NCBI RefSeq assembly: GCF_030269545.1
Contig: NZ_BSTN01000006.1
Coordinates: 264,624-328,623, forward strand
Reading direction: 5' to 3'
Source of the DNA: Actinomadura sp. NBRC 104425
GTDB taxonomy: Bacteria > Actinomycetota > Actinomycetes > Streptosporangiales > Streptosporangiaceae
DNA: 64,000 nt
Made by a program: the position numbers and the translations under genes. The notes beneath the pieces are model-generated. The model searched no databases. It worked only from the letters and a program-made list of their open reading frames with translations, and was not told the origin of the DNA. Position 1 is the stretch's first letter. Each line of letters begins with the position of its first letter. Shown here one piece after another: positions 34,008-41,809 of the stretch.

Positions 34008-34172
34008 TCAGCGGGTCTCGCGGTGCGGACGGTGCGTCCGGCAGTTGGGGCAGTACTTCTTGAGCTCCAGGCGGTCCGGGTCGTTCCGCCGGTTCTTGCG
34101 CGTGATGTAGTTGCGGTGCTTGCACTCCTGGCAGGCCAGCGTGATCTTCGGCCGGACGTCGGTGGCAGCCAC
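34008..34172 (-). CDS. rpmG: 50S ribosomal protein L33
   Basis: A short 54-residue gene. GTG at 34172, with AAAGG upstream, gives [18 protein letters not shown]. The protein has paired zinc-binding cysteines (CQEC at 14-17, CPNC at 41-44), the zinc-ribbon C+ form of L33. It lies between tRNA-Met and hadA, the standard actinobacterial position. The stop is TGA at 34008-34010. Confidence 0.95.
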   Translation of the reverse strand: MAATDVRPKITLACQECKHRNYITRKNRRNDPDRLELKKYCPNCRTHRPHRETR

Positions 34173-34272
34173 GTTGGAGTGCCTTTCTGAGCTGGGGACA
34201 AGGACGTTCGTACGACGGGCCGCGCGGTCGCGCCCGTACGGGCGGCCGGTGCGGCGCGAAGAACCCAGCGCG

Positions 34273-34299
34273 CTCTCGCCCCCTTGCCGGGGGCGAGAG
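34273..34299 (-). terminator. Hairpin between tRNA-Met and rpmG
   Basis: A perfect 11-bp stem (CTCTCGCCCCC / GGGGGCGAGAG) with a 5-base loop. There is no T-run; it may separate tRNA processing from rpmG transcription. Confidence 0.4.
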
Positions 34300-34311
34300 T
34301 CGCTCGGGTAG

Positions 34312-34385
34312 TAGCGAGGGCCGGACTTGAACCGGCGACACAGCGATTATGAGCCGCTTGCTCTGCCAGACTGAGCTACCCCGCC
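34312..34385 (-). tRNA. tRNA-Met (CAT), elongator type
   Basis: A 74-base cloverleaf: acceptor GGCGGGG with CCTCGCT, anticodon loop CTCATAA, T-arm GCCGG-TTCAAGT-CCGGC, discriminator A. CCA is not encoded. Position 1 is G paired with U, so it is not an obvious initiator; it is upstream of rpmG as elsewhere in actinobacteria. Confidence 0.93.
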
Positions 34386-34646
34386 ACGATGGTCGGTGTC
34401 CGACCGGAAAGCAAGGATACCGGATGTTCACCGGCGTCTGAAAACGCCGGGCCCGGCCCGGGGATCCGGCACATGCGTTCCGGTGGCCGACGCCATCGGG
34501 TAACAGGATACCGCTGCGGATCGGTGACCTGTCCAACCCGTTTTCCGGAACGGTCCGGCCGGCGCCCGGTCGGCGGCCGACCCCCCAACACAACGAAGGA
34601 GTGACGCCTGCCCGCGCAGACCGCCACTCCTGACCGCTGTTGCTGG

Positions 34647-34719
34647 AGCCCCTTTACGGAATCGAACCGTAGACCTTCTCCTTACCATGGAGACGCTCTG
34701 CCGACTGAGCTAAAGGGGC
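34647..34719 (-). tRNA. tRNA-Thr (GGT)
   Basis: A 73-base cloverleaf: acceptor GCCCCTT / AAGGGGC, anticodon loop ATGGTAA (GGT), T-loop TTCGATT, discriminator T (U). CCA is not encoded. It lies upstream of tRNA-Met on the same strand; the 261 bases between them hold nothing I can support. Confidence 0.95.
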
Positions 34720-34848
34720 CTGCGTCCTCTCGACGCGTTGTAACCATACACGGCTCGCGGGCCGGATAGGAAATCGATTGGCCGGACCGCCCGCCGGGCT
34801 CCGGCAGCCGGCACCCGCACGAACCGGCCCGGCCGGCCTCTGCGCAGG

Positions 34849-35976
34849 TCAGCGCAGGAGATGGCGCCCGATGACCAGCTGCTGGATCTGGCTGGTGCCC
34901 TCGTAGATCCGAAACAGCCTGACGTCGCGGTAGAAGCGCTCGACCGGGACGCCGCGCATGTAGCCCATGCCCCCGAAGACCTGCACGGCCCGGTCGGCGA
35001 CGCGGCCGACCATCTCCGAGCAGAAGTACTTGGCGCACGACGGGCCGAGCTTGGTGTCCTCCCCCGCGTCGTACGCGCGCGCCGCCTCCAGCACCATGGA
35101 CCGCCCCGCGTACAGCTCGGCCTGGGAGTCGGCGATGAGCGCCTGGATCAGCTGGTACTCGCCTATCGGACGTCCGCCCTGCGTGCGCTCCTTGGCGTAC
35201 GCGACGGTCTCGTCCAGGATCCGCTGGGCCAGCCCCACGCAGACGGCGGCGATGCTCAGCCGGCCGTGTGCGAGCGAGGCCATGGCCGTGCGGAAGCCGG
35301 TCCCCTCGGGGCCGACCATCGCGGACGCAGGCACGCGCACGCCGTCGAAGAACACCTCGGCGGTGTGGGCGCCGCGCTGGCCCATCTTGGCGTCCGGCGG
35401 GCCGACCTTGAGGCCGGGGGCGTCGCCGCTCACCAGGAACGTGGAGATGCCGCGCGAACCGGGGCCGCCGGTACGGGCGAACACCATGAACACGTCCGCT
35501 TCGGGGGCGTTGGTGATGAACCGCTTGGCCCCGTCGATGACGTACTCGTCGCCGTCCTTGACCGCGCGCGTGGTGAGGGTGCTGGGGTCCGACCCGGCCT
35601 CGGCCTCGGTGAGCGCGAACGCTCCGACGACCTCCCCGGACGCCAGCCGGGGCAGCCAGGCCTCCTTCTGCTCTCGGGTGCCCGCGTTCACCAGCACCTG
35701 CCCGGCGATGCCGTTGCTGGTGCCGAACATCGACCGGAAGGCGGGGCTGGCGTAGCCCAGCTCGAACGCCAGGCGCACCTCCTCGCTGATCGACATGCCG
35801 AGCCCGCCGTACTCCTCCGGCAGCGCGTACCCGAACAGGCCCATGTCGCGGGCGGCCCGGCGCAGGTCCTCCGGGATCGCGTCGGTCTCCTCGATCTCCT
35901 CTTCGCGGGGGATCACCTGCTCGCGGACGAACGTGCGCACGGCGGCCAGCACATCGGCGAAATCCTGAGGTTCCAT
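34849..35976 (-). CDS. Acyl-CoA dehydrogenase
   Basis: A 375-residue FAD enzyme of fatty-acid or branched-chain acyl-CoA oxidation. It has the N-terminal helical domain, a middle FAD-binding strand domain (ALTEAEAGSDPSTLTT, KRFITNAPEA), and a C-terminal helical domain with the base Glu359 in YEGTSQIQ and VQVFGGMGYMRG. ATG 35976 lacks a ribosome site. A TAGAAT box lies 6 bases before it, so the mRNA may be leaderless. The exact chain-length preference is unknown. Confidence 0.93.
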   Translation of the reverse strand: MEPQDFADVLAAVRTFVREQVIPREEEIEETDAIPEDLRRAARDMGLFGYALPEEYGGLGMSISEEVRLAFELGYASPAFRSMFGTSNGIAGQVLVNAGTREQKEAWLPRLASGEVVGAFALTEAEAGSDPSTLTTRAVKDGDEYVIDGAKRFITNAPEADVFMVFARTGGPGSRGISTFLVSGDAPGLKVGPPDAKMGQRGAHTAEVFFDGVRVPASAMVGPEGTGFRTAMASLAHGRLSIAAVCVGLAQRILDETVAYAKERTQGGRPIGEYQLIQALIADSQAELYAGRSMVLEAARAYDAGEDTKLGPSCAKYFCSEMVGRVADRAVQVFGGMGYMRGVPVERFYRDVRLFRIYEGTSQIQQLVIGRHLLR

Positions 35977-35982
35977 GAACCC

Positions 35983-35992
35983 ATTCTAGAAT
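35983..35992 (-). promoter_or_regulatory. Candidate leaderless promoter and palindrome of the acyl-CoA dehydrogenase gene
   Basis: The palindrome ATTCTAGAAT contains TAGAAT on the minus strand (35988-35983), six bases from the ATG. This is the spacing of a -10 box for transcription starting at the start codon. A GAATGGG direct repeat flanks it. Confidence 0.4.
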
Positions 35993-36010
35993 CCCATTCC
36001 AAGATTGGGG

Positions 36011-36751
36011 TCAGGGACGGACCAGCACCGCCGTCGCGTCGTCATGGCGCTTGCCCCGCCGGATCGTCGCGCCCGCCTCGGCCTCCCGCGTCCGCCGGAT
36101 CAGCGCCCTGGGACCGGCGTCGTCGAGCAGGTCCAGCAGCCCCGCCCAGTCGGTGCGCCCGAAGATCTGCACCAGCCGCGCCGCGCCGTCGCTCAGCAGC
36201 GCCGCCCGCCGCACCCGCTCCGCGGGCGCCTCGCCCGTGAGCGCCTCGTAGGCGGCCTCAGGACGGGTCTGCACCACCCAGAATCCGCCCGGACTGTTGC
36301 GGGCCGCACGCACGGCCTCGACCGTGTACGAGGGCAGTTTGTCGACCCGGTCGTCGCACACGACCTGCACCTGCCCGTCCGTCTGCAGCAGCACCGGCGA
36401 ATCGGCCAGCACCAGCCAGTCCAGGACGCCGCCGCGGCGCCGCAGCATCGCCACGGTCGCCGACGGGCTGTCGGGATTGTCCAGATCGCAGGTGTCGGCG
36501 TGGGCCTCCCCGGCCGCCTTGATGGCGTCGGCCAGCAGGTCCTGCAGCGGTGCGCCGTCCTCTGCGGCCAGCCGCGCCGCCAGCCCTCCCGCCAGCCGCC
36601 GCACCAGCCACGCCGGGCCGTGCACGCACCCGCTGTCCACTCCGGGCGCCGCCGTGGCGCCGTCCAGAAGCACAACCCATTCGGGCCCGGCGACGACGTA
36701 GTCCTCGTTCAGCCGCCCCGGTGTCGCCTCGCTCGCATAGGTGATCCGCAC
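36011..36751 (-). CDS. PP2C-like protein phosphatase
   Basis: A 246-residue single-domain protein, GTG 36751. The order of motifs fits the PP2C fold: RLNEDYVV, LLDGATA, SPSATVAMLRR, LADSPVLL, LLSDGAARL and KRHDDATAVL. The Asp residues that bind metal in true PP2C enzymes are largely kept (D in NEDY, LDG, SDG, HDDAT). Its substrate may be Ser/Thr-phosphoproteins. It is 34 bases upstream of the acyl-CoA dehydrogenase gene, on the same strand. Confidence 0.75.
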   Translation of the reverse strand: MRITYASEATPGRLNEDYVVAGPEWVVLLDGATAAPGVDSGCVHGPAWLVRRLAGGLAARLAAEDGAPLQDLLADAIKAAGEAHADTCDLDNPDSPSATVAMLRRRGGVLDWLVLADSPVLLQTDGQVQVVCDDRVDKLPSYTVEAVRAARNSPGGFWVVQTRPEAAYEALTGEAPAERVRRAALLSDGAARLVQIFGRTDWAGLLDLLDDAGPRALIRRTREAEAGATIRRGKRHDDATAVLVRP

Positions 36752-36894
36752 GCAGCCTGTCTACCCCTGATCCCTTCGCACGCTCGACACCCGCCCGCCA
36801 GTACGTGCGCACCACCGCACGTCGGCTACTGGCCGAGTTCTCCCGCAGGGGGATCCCGCCGCAACGGCCCCCACGCTGGTTCACAGGGTTCCGC

Positions 36895-37443
36895 TCACAC
36901 CTCAGGGAGGGACGGACCGGGCGTCCAAGGGTCCGGCGCGGTGATGGCCCAGCGCTCGTGGTCGCGCCAGGCGCCGTCGATGTACAGGTAGGCGGGCGAG
37001 AACCCCTCGTACCGGAAGCCCAGACGCTGCACCAGCGCAAGCGACGCCTTGTTGTCCGGCTGGATGTTGGCCTCCAGCCGGTGGAGCCTGAGGTCGTGGA
37101 AGGCGTGCCGCAGGACAAGAGTGAGCCCCTCGGCCATGTATCCCCGTCCGGCGGACGGGGCGAAGGCGGCATAGCCGAGGGAGGCGCCCTGGTAGCGACC
37201 GCGGATGATCGAGTTGATATTGATCAGGCCGGCGGCGTCGCCGGTCTCCCGTACGCGGACCAGGAACCCCCGGTTGGTGCCGTCCTCGAACCGGCGCATC
37301 CAGGCCCGGAACTCCTGCGCGGTTGCGGGCAACTGTATCCACGGCCGGTGCAGTTCGGCGCTGGCCCGCACAAGCGAGCAGAACTCGTCCTGGTCGGAGA
37401 GGGCGAGGGGGCGCAGTACGACCCGTGACGGCACTTCGGACAT
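36895..37443 (-). CDS. GNAT N-acetyltransferase, RimJ/RimL type
   Basis: A 182-residue GNAT protein, ATG 37443. The acetyl-CoA pyrophosphate loop is visible (APSAGRGYMAEGL), followed by LHRLEANIQPDNKASLALVQRLGF and the typical C-terminal WRDHERWAI, all features of ribosomal-protein alanine acetyltransferase-like enzymes. The acceptor is unknown: a protein N-terminus or an antibiotic-like small molecule are both possible. Confidence 0.85.
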   Translation of the reverse strand: MSEVPSRVVLRPLALSDQDEFCSLVRASAELHRPWIQLPATAQEFRAWMRRFEDGTNRGFLVRVRETGDAAGLININSIIRGRYQGASLGYAAFAPSAGRGYMAEGLTLVLRHAFHDLRLHRLEANIQPDNKASLALVQRLGFRYEGFSPAYLYIDGAWRDHERWAITAPDPWTPGPSLPEV

Positions 37444-37530
37444 GGCCCAACGCTACGCGGAACTCCCGCCCACCGACCGCCGGTAACAACCGGCAACAGC
37501 TGTGCCCCCCGAACAAGCCTCCTCTCCCCT

Positions 37531-37839
37531 GTCGAGGATGGACGGCTCTTCCAAACGGAGCGGGGCGGTATCGTCGGCTCCACGGCGTACGGCGACGTGT
37601 CGGCCGAGATCCGCAAACTCGCCTTCGCACCCGAACAGGTCGCCTCACCACTGGCAAGACGGCCGTACGACCTGCGGCATGCGGGTGTCTCACTGTGGCT
37701 GAACTCCGGCGTCCCGCCGACTGAGGTGGCCGAGCGCGCCGGGCACAGTGTGAACGTCCTACTGCGGATCTACGCCAAGTGCATCGACGGCCAGCAGGAC
37801 AGGGCGAACGAGCGGATTGAAGATGCTCTCGGCGACTGA
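37531..37839 (+). pseudogene. Tyrosine recombinase (integrase) C-terminal remnant
   Basis: About 102 codons in frame from 37531: EDGRLFQTERGG, then SPLARRPYDLRHAGVSLWLNSGV, ERAGHSVNVLLRIYAKCIDG. These are the C-terminal catalytic blocks of an actinobacterial element integrase: RH in box II, the later GHS, and the nucleophile Tyr in RIYAK. The arm-binding and core-binding domains and the first catalytic Arg are absent, so it cannot be active. It ends with its own intrinsic terminator and lies about 210 bases from tRNA-Tyr, a common integration site. It is a relic of an integrative element. Confidence 0.85.
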
Positions 37840-37855
37840 GGCGGCCTACACCGTT

Positions 37856-37887
37856 GGGGCTCCGGTTACCGGGGCCCCTTCGTTTTT
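37856..37887 (+). terminator. Terminator of the integrase remnant
   Basis: A 10-bp stem (GGGGCTCCGG / CCGGGGCCCC, one G-T pair) with a TTA loop, then TTCGTTTTT. A classic intrinsic terminator 17 bases after the remnant's stop. Confidence 0.85.
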
Positions 37888-38004
37888 GCGGGCCGGCCTG
37901 CGGAGAACGGGCCGTTCGGATCCCGCGTATTTTCCGGCAGTGGTGACAGGCGGCTGCGTCCGGCGGCGTCTGGTTGCGGGGGAAGGCCTCCTGGCAACAG
38001 AACA

Positions 38005-38043
38005 CCCCCTGGCCTGTTCTCCCAGGTCAGGGGGCGTCTTTTG
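38005..38043. terminator. Terminator beside tRNA-Tyr
   Basis: A 12-bp stem (CCCCCTGGCCTG / CAGGTCAGGGGG, one G-T) with a 6-base loop, followed by CGTCTTTTGT on the plus strand and TGTTCTGTTG on the minus strand. It is just beyond the 3' end of tRNA-Tyr and can work in both directions. Confidence 0.75.
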
Positions 38044-38048
38044 TCGTG

Positions 38049-38130
38049 TGGCGGGTCCAGGATTCGAACCTGGGTAGGCGAAGCCGACGGATTTACAGTC
38101 CGCTCCCATTGGCCACTCGGGCAACCCGCC
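38049..38130 (-). tRNA. tRNA-Tyr (GTA)
   Basis: An 82-base class II tRNA: acceptor GGCGGGT / ACCCGCC, anticodon loop CTGTAAA (GTA), a long variable arm, T-loop TTCGAAT, discriminator A. CCA is not encoded. Its 3' half faces the integrase relic. Confidence 0.95.
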
Positions 38131-38272
38131 CTGGCTGTCGTCCTCGCGGCGACTCTGGAAAGGATAGCGGAACCCGGGACCGGTCGTGACATCGGAGCAG
38201 AGGGCCCGCTGCGGTGTGCGAAGCGACCCCACCGGCGGGGGCGGTAGCGGTGGGGGTAAGTGGACATGGGAA

Positions 38273-38302
38273 CGCCCGCCGGCCCCATGGGGCCGGCGGG
38301 CG
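38273..38302 (-). terminator. Terminator of the lamin-tail gene
   Basis: A near-30-base perfect palindrome: 14-bp arms CGCCCGCCGGCCCC / GGGGCCGGCGGGCG around AT, 18 bases after the stop. It is followed by TTCCCATG on the minus strand and CTTTGCTC on the plus strand. Confidence 0.65.
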
Positions 38303-38319
38303 CTTTGCTCAGGGCGGGG

Positions 38320-38766
38320 TCAGCACTTCTTGTAGTCGCCCTTGCTGCCCCAGGAGCACTTGTCCGCGAGGGTCCCGTTCGGGTAGCGCAGGTACGCGGT
38401 GTCGCCGGTGTTGTTCCACACGTACCACTTGCGGCCCCAGTACCGATGGGTGGAGGTGTTGGTGCCCTTGCCGGTGTGGATGTACACGGACTTGCGGCCG
38501 CCGAGCTTGAAGTTGCCGAAGGTGTAGGTGTAGCCCGTCTTGTCGCGCAGCTTGTAGCCCTTGAGCTGGCGGGCCGTCTTGCCGGTGTTGTACAGCTGCA
38601 CCCACTCGGCGTTCAGCGACTTGTTCGAGCCGGTGTCCTTGCCCGGCGAGTCGAAGTAGACGCGGTAGATCTGCACCGCGCCAGCGGCCTCGGCCGGCGC
38701 CGCGACCACTCCGGTCGCGACCGCCGCGGCGAGCGCCGCGGCCCCCGTGGTCAGAATCCTTTTCAC
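38320..38766 (-). CDS. Secreted lamin-tail-domain protein
   Basis: A 148-residue protein with a clear signal peptide ([20 protein letters not shown], cleavage near APAEA-AG). The mature part (about 30-148) fits the lamin tail domain: [61 protein letters not shown]. Two Cys near the C-terminus (KCSWG and the final C) may form a disulfide. Bacterial lamin-tail proteins are exported and often linked to nucleases or cell surfaces, but no enzyme domain is fused here. It has its own terminator and stands alone. Confidence 0.85.
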   Translation of the reverse strand: MKRILTTGAAALAAAVATGVVAAPAEAAGAVQIYRVYFDSPGKDTGSNKSLNAEWVQLYNTGKTARQLKGYKLRDKTGYTYTFGNFKLGGRKSVYIHTGKGTNTSTHRYWGRKWYVWNNTGDTAYLRYPNGTLADKCSWGSKGDYKKC

Positions 38767-39153
38767 CCCGATTGCCTCCCCTGTGACGGTTGGGGCATTT
38801 GGTCTATCAGCGACCTATCGCTCATGAGGGGCGATGGCCGGATGTGGAGGGGTTTGTCAACCTCAGGGGGCGTTGAGGCGACGGGGACGCGCCAGACCGG
38901 CCCCGAACGCGGTTCGTCCGGTGCCGCGGGACGCGCCCGCGCCCTCGCCGGGCACGGCGAACCGGTCACCGGCGGCGGAAACGCTCGCGGGGGCCGGGGG
39001 CGCCGGGCGGCGCCGTCGTGCGCGGCGGCGGTGGGGCGCGATCGCTACGCTGATCGGCGAGGTGGGGGCGCCCCGGAGGGGCGATCGCGTCGGTCCGCGC
39101 CTCCACGGGGGCCTAAAGCAGAGTGTTTTCGCAGTTCAGAGGGGCTGAGTGCC
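38767..39153. other. Intergenic region between divergent genes
   Basis: About 387 bases between the lamin-tail gene and yajQ. It should hold both promoters; I see no RNA gene or supported small frame. Confidence 0.35.
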
Positions 39154-39642
39154 GTGGCAGACTCTTCTTTCGACATCGTGTCGAAGCTCGACCGGCAGGA
39201 GGTCGACAACGCGCTCAACCAGGCGGCCAAGGAGGTCGCCAACCGGTTCGACTTCCGCAACGTGGACGCGGGCATCCGGTGGGCCGGGGACGGCATCGAG
39301 ATCCAGGCCAACTCCGAGGAGCGGGCCAAGGCGGTGCTGGAGGTGCTGAAGGACAAGCTGGTCAAGCGGGGCGTCTCGCTGAAGGCGATCGACGCCGGGG
39401 AGCCCAAGGCGTCCGGGAAGCTGTACAAGCTCGGCGTGGCGCTGAAGGAGGGCATCTCCCAGGAGAACGCCAAGAAGATCAGCAAGATCATCCGGGACGA
39501 GGGGCCGAAGGGCGTCAAGGCCCAGATCCAGGGTGACGAACTGCGGGTCAGCTCGAAGAAGAAGGACGACCTGCAGGCCGTCATCGCCCTGCTCAAGGGC
39601 AAGGACCTCGACGTCGCGCTGCAGTTCGTCAACTACCGGTGA
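39154..39642 (+). CDS. yajQ: YajQ-family nucleotide-binding protein
   Basis: A 162-residue protein from GTG 39154 ([17 protein letters not shown]), with GAGGGG upstream. Two ferredoxin-like halves are visible, with conserved [33 protein letters not shown] and the C-terminal [11 protein letters not shown]. Some YajQ proteins bind cyclic di-GMP and act with transcription factors; the function in actinobacteria is not established. Confidence 0.93.
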   Translation: MADSSFDIVSKLDRQEVDNALNQAAKEVANRFDFRNVDAGIRWAGDGIEIQANSEERAKAVLEVLKDKLVKRGVSLKAIDAGEPKASGKLYKLGVALKEGISQENAKKISKIIRDEGPKGVKAQIQGDELRVSSKKKDDLQAVIALLKGKDLDVALQFVNYR

Positions 39643-39652
39643 GTGAGGGGGT

Positions 39653-39686
39653 CGCCGGCACCTTTCCCCCGCTGACGGTGCCGGCG
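39653..39686. terminator. Shared terminator between yajQ and the XRE gene
   Basis: A 10-bp perfect stem (CGCCGGCACC / GGTGCCGGCG) with a 14-base loop between two convergent genes. It probably serves both. Confidence 0.5.
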
Positions 39687-39721
39687 CCCGTACACAGAGA
39701 TGTCGGGAACGCGGCCGCGGT

Positions 39722-39988
39722 TCAGCCCGCGAGACGGGAATCGTCGAACGGCTCCAGGTCGCGGGCCAGGGCGGTCAGGTCCAGGTCGAGGACGCGGGCC
39801 AGGGCCGCGATGGTGAAGAACGCGGGCGCCGCGATGGCCCCGCGTTCGATTTTGCGGAGGGTGTCCAGGGAGATTCCCGCCTCGGCGGCGACGGCCGCGG
39901 CGCTGCGCGGGCCCCGGGCGGCCCGCAGGATGCCGCCCAGGGCGCGGCCGCGGTCGCGCTGCTCGGAGGTCAGTGGTGTGCGCACCAT
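39722..39988 (-). CDS. XRE-family DNA-binding protein
   Basis: An 88-residue single-domain repressor-like protein. A helix-turn-helix lies near residues 30-65 (AAVAAEAGISLDTLRKIERGAIAAPAFFTIAALARVL). ATG at 39988 follows a TAGAAT box by 7 bases, with no ribosome site, so the mRNA is probably leaderless. It diverges from the methionine aminopeptidase gene across a perfect palindrome, which is probably its operator. Confidence 0.85.
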   Translation of the reverse strand: MVRTPLTSEQRDRGRALGGILRAARGPRSAAAVAAEAGISLDTLRKIERGAIAAPAFFTIAALARVLDLDLTALARDLEPFDDSRLAG

Positions 39989-40024
39989 GGTGAAGATTCT
40001 AATACTGGTATTACTATCTTGGCC
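39989..40024. promoter_or_regulatory. Two back-to-back leaderless promoters
   Basis: For map: TACTAT (40012-40017), 7 bases before ATG 40025. For the XRE gene: TAGAAT on the minus strand (40001-39996), 7 bases before ATG 39988. Neither gene has a Shine-Dalgarno site. The entire divergent region is only 36 bases, so one protein bound at the palindrome would cover both -10 boxes. Confidence 0.6.
40000..40013. promoter_or_regulatory. Palindromic operator between XRE gene and map
   Basis: TAATAC-TG-GTATTA, perfect 6-bp arms, overlapping both -10 elements. It is AT-rich in a very GC-rich context. It is probably the XRE protein's site. Confidence 0.6.
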
Positions 40025-40792
40025 ATGGTGACGTATCGCAGCCCCCGGGAATGGAAGATCATGCGTGAGGCGGGCCGGGTGGTGGCCCGCACGCTGCACA
40101 CGGTGCGCGAGGCGGCCGAGCCGGGCATCCCGCTGGCGGAGCTGGACGCGATCGCGGCGCGGTGCATCAAGGAGGCGGGGGCGCGGTCGTCGTTCCTGCA
40201 CTACCACCCGGACTGGTCTCCGACGCCCTACCCTGCGACGATCTGCGTGTCGGTGAACGAGGCCGTCGTGCACGGCATCCCGAACGGGCGGGTGCTCAAG
40301 GAGGGCGACGTCGTCTCGGTGGACTGCGGCGCCGAGCTCGGCGGCTACCACGGCGACGCCGCGATCACGTTCGCCGTGGGCGCGGCCGACGAGGAGGCCC
40401 GGCGGCTGATGGACGTCACCCGCACGGCACTGGAACGGGCGATCGAGCAGGCCCGGCCGGGCGGGCGGATGGGCGACATCTCCCACGCCATCATGCGCAC
40501 GGCCCGGGACTGCGGGTACGGGATTCTGCAGGGCTGCGGCGGCCACGGCATCGGCACGCGCATGCACGAGGATCCCGACGTGCCCAACATGGGGCGGCCG
40601 GGACGCGGGCTCAAGCTCCGCGAGGGCCTGACGATCGCGATCGAGCCGATGTTCCACGAGGGCGGCGGCGACGCGGCCGAGGTGCTGCCGGACGGCTGGA
40701 CGATCGTCACGGCGGACGGCAGTCGCGCCGCGCACTTCGAGCACACCATCGCCATCACGGCCGACGGCCCGGTCGTCCTCACCCTCCCCTAG
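40025..40792 (+). CDS. map: Type I methionine aminopeptidase
   Basis: A 255-residue metallopeptidase that removes N-terminal Met from nascent proteins. The start is ATG 40025 (MVTYRSPREWKIMREAG); a TTG two codons earlier is less likely. Metal and catalytic residues appear in order: H in VVHGIPNG, D in SVDCGAELGGYHGDAA, H in GCGGHGIG, E in IAIEPMF, and E in AHFEHTIAIT. The partner XRE gene is divergent. It may be an extra map paralogue rather than the main one beside secY, which is not in this window. Confidence 0.93.
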   Translation: MVTYRSPREWKIMREAGRVVARTLHTVREAAEPGIPLAELDAIAARCIKEAGARSSFLHYHPDWSPTPYPATICVSVNEAVVHGIPNGRVLKEGDVVSVDCGAELGGYHGDAAITFAVGAADEEARRLMDVTRTALERAIEQARPGGRMGDISHAIMRTARDCGYGILQGCGGHGIGTRMHEDPDVPNMGRPGRGLKLREGLTIAIEPMFHEGGGDAAEVLPDGWTIVTADGSRAAHFEHTIAITADGPVVLTLP

Positions 40793-40804
40793 ACACCGCG
40801 TCTT

Positions 40805-40829
40805 GCGCCCCCGGTGCGGGACGGGGCGC
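40805..40829. terminator. Possible terminator between map and htpX
   Basis: A 7-bp stem (GCGCCCC / GGGGCGC) with an 11-base loop in the 37-base gap between the convergent genes. There is no T-run. Confidence 0.35.
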
Positions 40830-41684
40830 TCAGCGCAGGCCGGCCATGCGCTCCAGGCGGGCGATGCGCTCGGCAATCGGCGGGTGGGTGGAGAACAGGC
40901 GCCCGATCCCCGCGCCGCGGAACGGGCTGGCGATCATGAGGGAGCTGGTGGTGGCCAGCTCGGGGTCCTGCGGCAGCGGCATCGCGCGGGTGCCCGCCTC
41001 GATCTTGCGCAGTGCGGCGGCCAGGGCGAGCGGGTCCCCGGTGAGCTGGGCGCCGGCCGCGTCGGCCTGGTACTCGCGGGTCCGGCTGATCGCCATCTGC
41101 ACGACGGCGGCGGCGACCGGGCCGAGCACCAGCAGCATCAGGGCGCCGAGGACGCCGGGCCCGTCGTCGTCCTCCGACCGGCCGACCGGCAGGAACACCG
41201 CCAGGTACGACAGGTAGGTGATGACGGTGGCGATGGCCGCGGCGACGGAGGAGATGAGGATGTCGCGGTTGTAGACGTGCGACAGCTCGTGGCCGAGCAC
41301 CGCGCGCAGTTCCCGCTCGTCCAGCATGCGCAGCAGCCCCCGGGTGCAGCACACCGCCGCGTTGCGCGGGTTGCGGCCGGTGGCGAACGCGTTGGGCTGC
41401 ATGGTCTCCGACACGTACAGCCGGGGCATGGGCCGGCGCGCGGAGGTGGCCAGTTCCCGGACCACCCGGTACAGGACGGGCGCCTCGACCTCCCCGACCG
41501 GGTGGGCGCGCATGGAACGCAGCGCGATACGGTCGCTGAAGAAGTACGCCACGCCGTTGGTGACCAGCGCGATCAGCAGGGCGATGGCCAGCCCCGCGCC
41601 GCGGCCGAGTCCCCAGCCGGCGAGCAGCATCAACGCCGACAGGGCCGCGATCAAAGCGGCCGTCTTGACGCCGTTGAAGTGCAC
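40830..41684 (-). CDS. htpX: Membrane zinc metalloprotease HtpX
   Basis: A 284-residue M48 protease for quality control of membrane proteins. The start is GTG 41684, with GGGAGGCGG upstream; the frame continues further but only as shadow of nuoN. It has two N-terminal membrane helices (about 8-48), the zinc site HELSH (132-136) with the third ligand in [11 protein letters not shown], and two more helices around 150-200. Actinobacterial nuo clusters are often flanked by htpX. Confidence 0.94.
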   Translation of the reverse strand: MHFNGVKTAALIAALSALMLLAGWGLGRGAGLAIALLIALVTNGVAYFFSDRIALRSMRAHPVGEVEAPVLYRVVRELATSARRPMPRLYVSETMQPNAFATGRNPRNAAVCCTRGLLRMLDERELRAVLGHELSHVYNRDILISSVAAAIATVITYLSYLAVFLPVGRSEDDDGPGVLGALMLLVLGPVAAAVVQMAISRTREYQADAAGAQLTGDPLALAAALRKIEAGTRAMPLPQDPELATTSSLMIASPFRGAGIGRLFSTHPPIAERIARLERMAGLR

Positions 41685-41809
41685 TTTCGCCGCCTCCCGT
41701 TGCTCTTCCGCTGTCTGGGACAACGGTGTGACCTGGCGAAACGTTCCCGTTTTCGGGCGGCGTCCAGGGGCCTGGGCGGACCGCCGCAAGACCCCCGGAC
41801 GGCCGCCGG

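Noticed and set aside
33631..34593. A 320-codon minus-strand frame covering rpmG and tRNA-Met
   Set aside because: It passes through a tRNA and the rpmG gene in another frame; rpmG in its proper frame has four zinc cysteines.
37444..37530. Further upstream part of the integrase
   Set aside because: The frame continues for a few codons but shows no recognisable integrase sequence before about 37531, so I did not extend the remnant.
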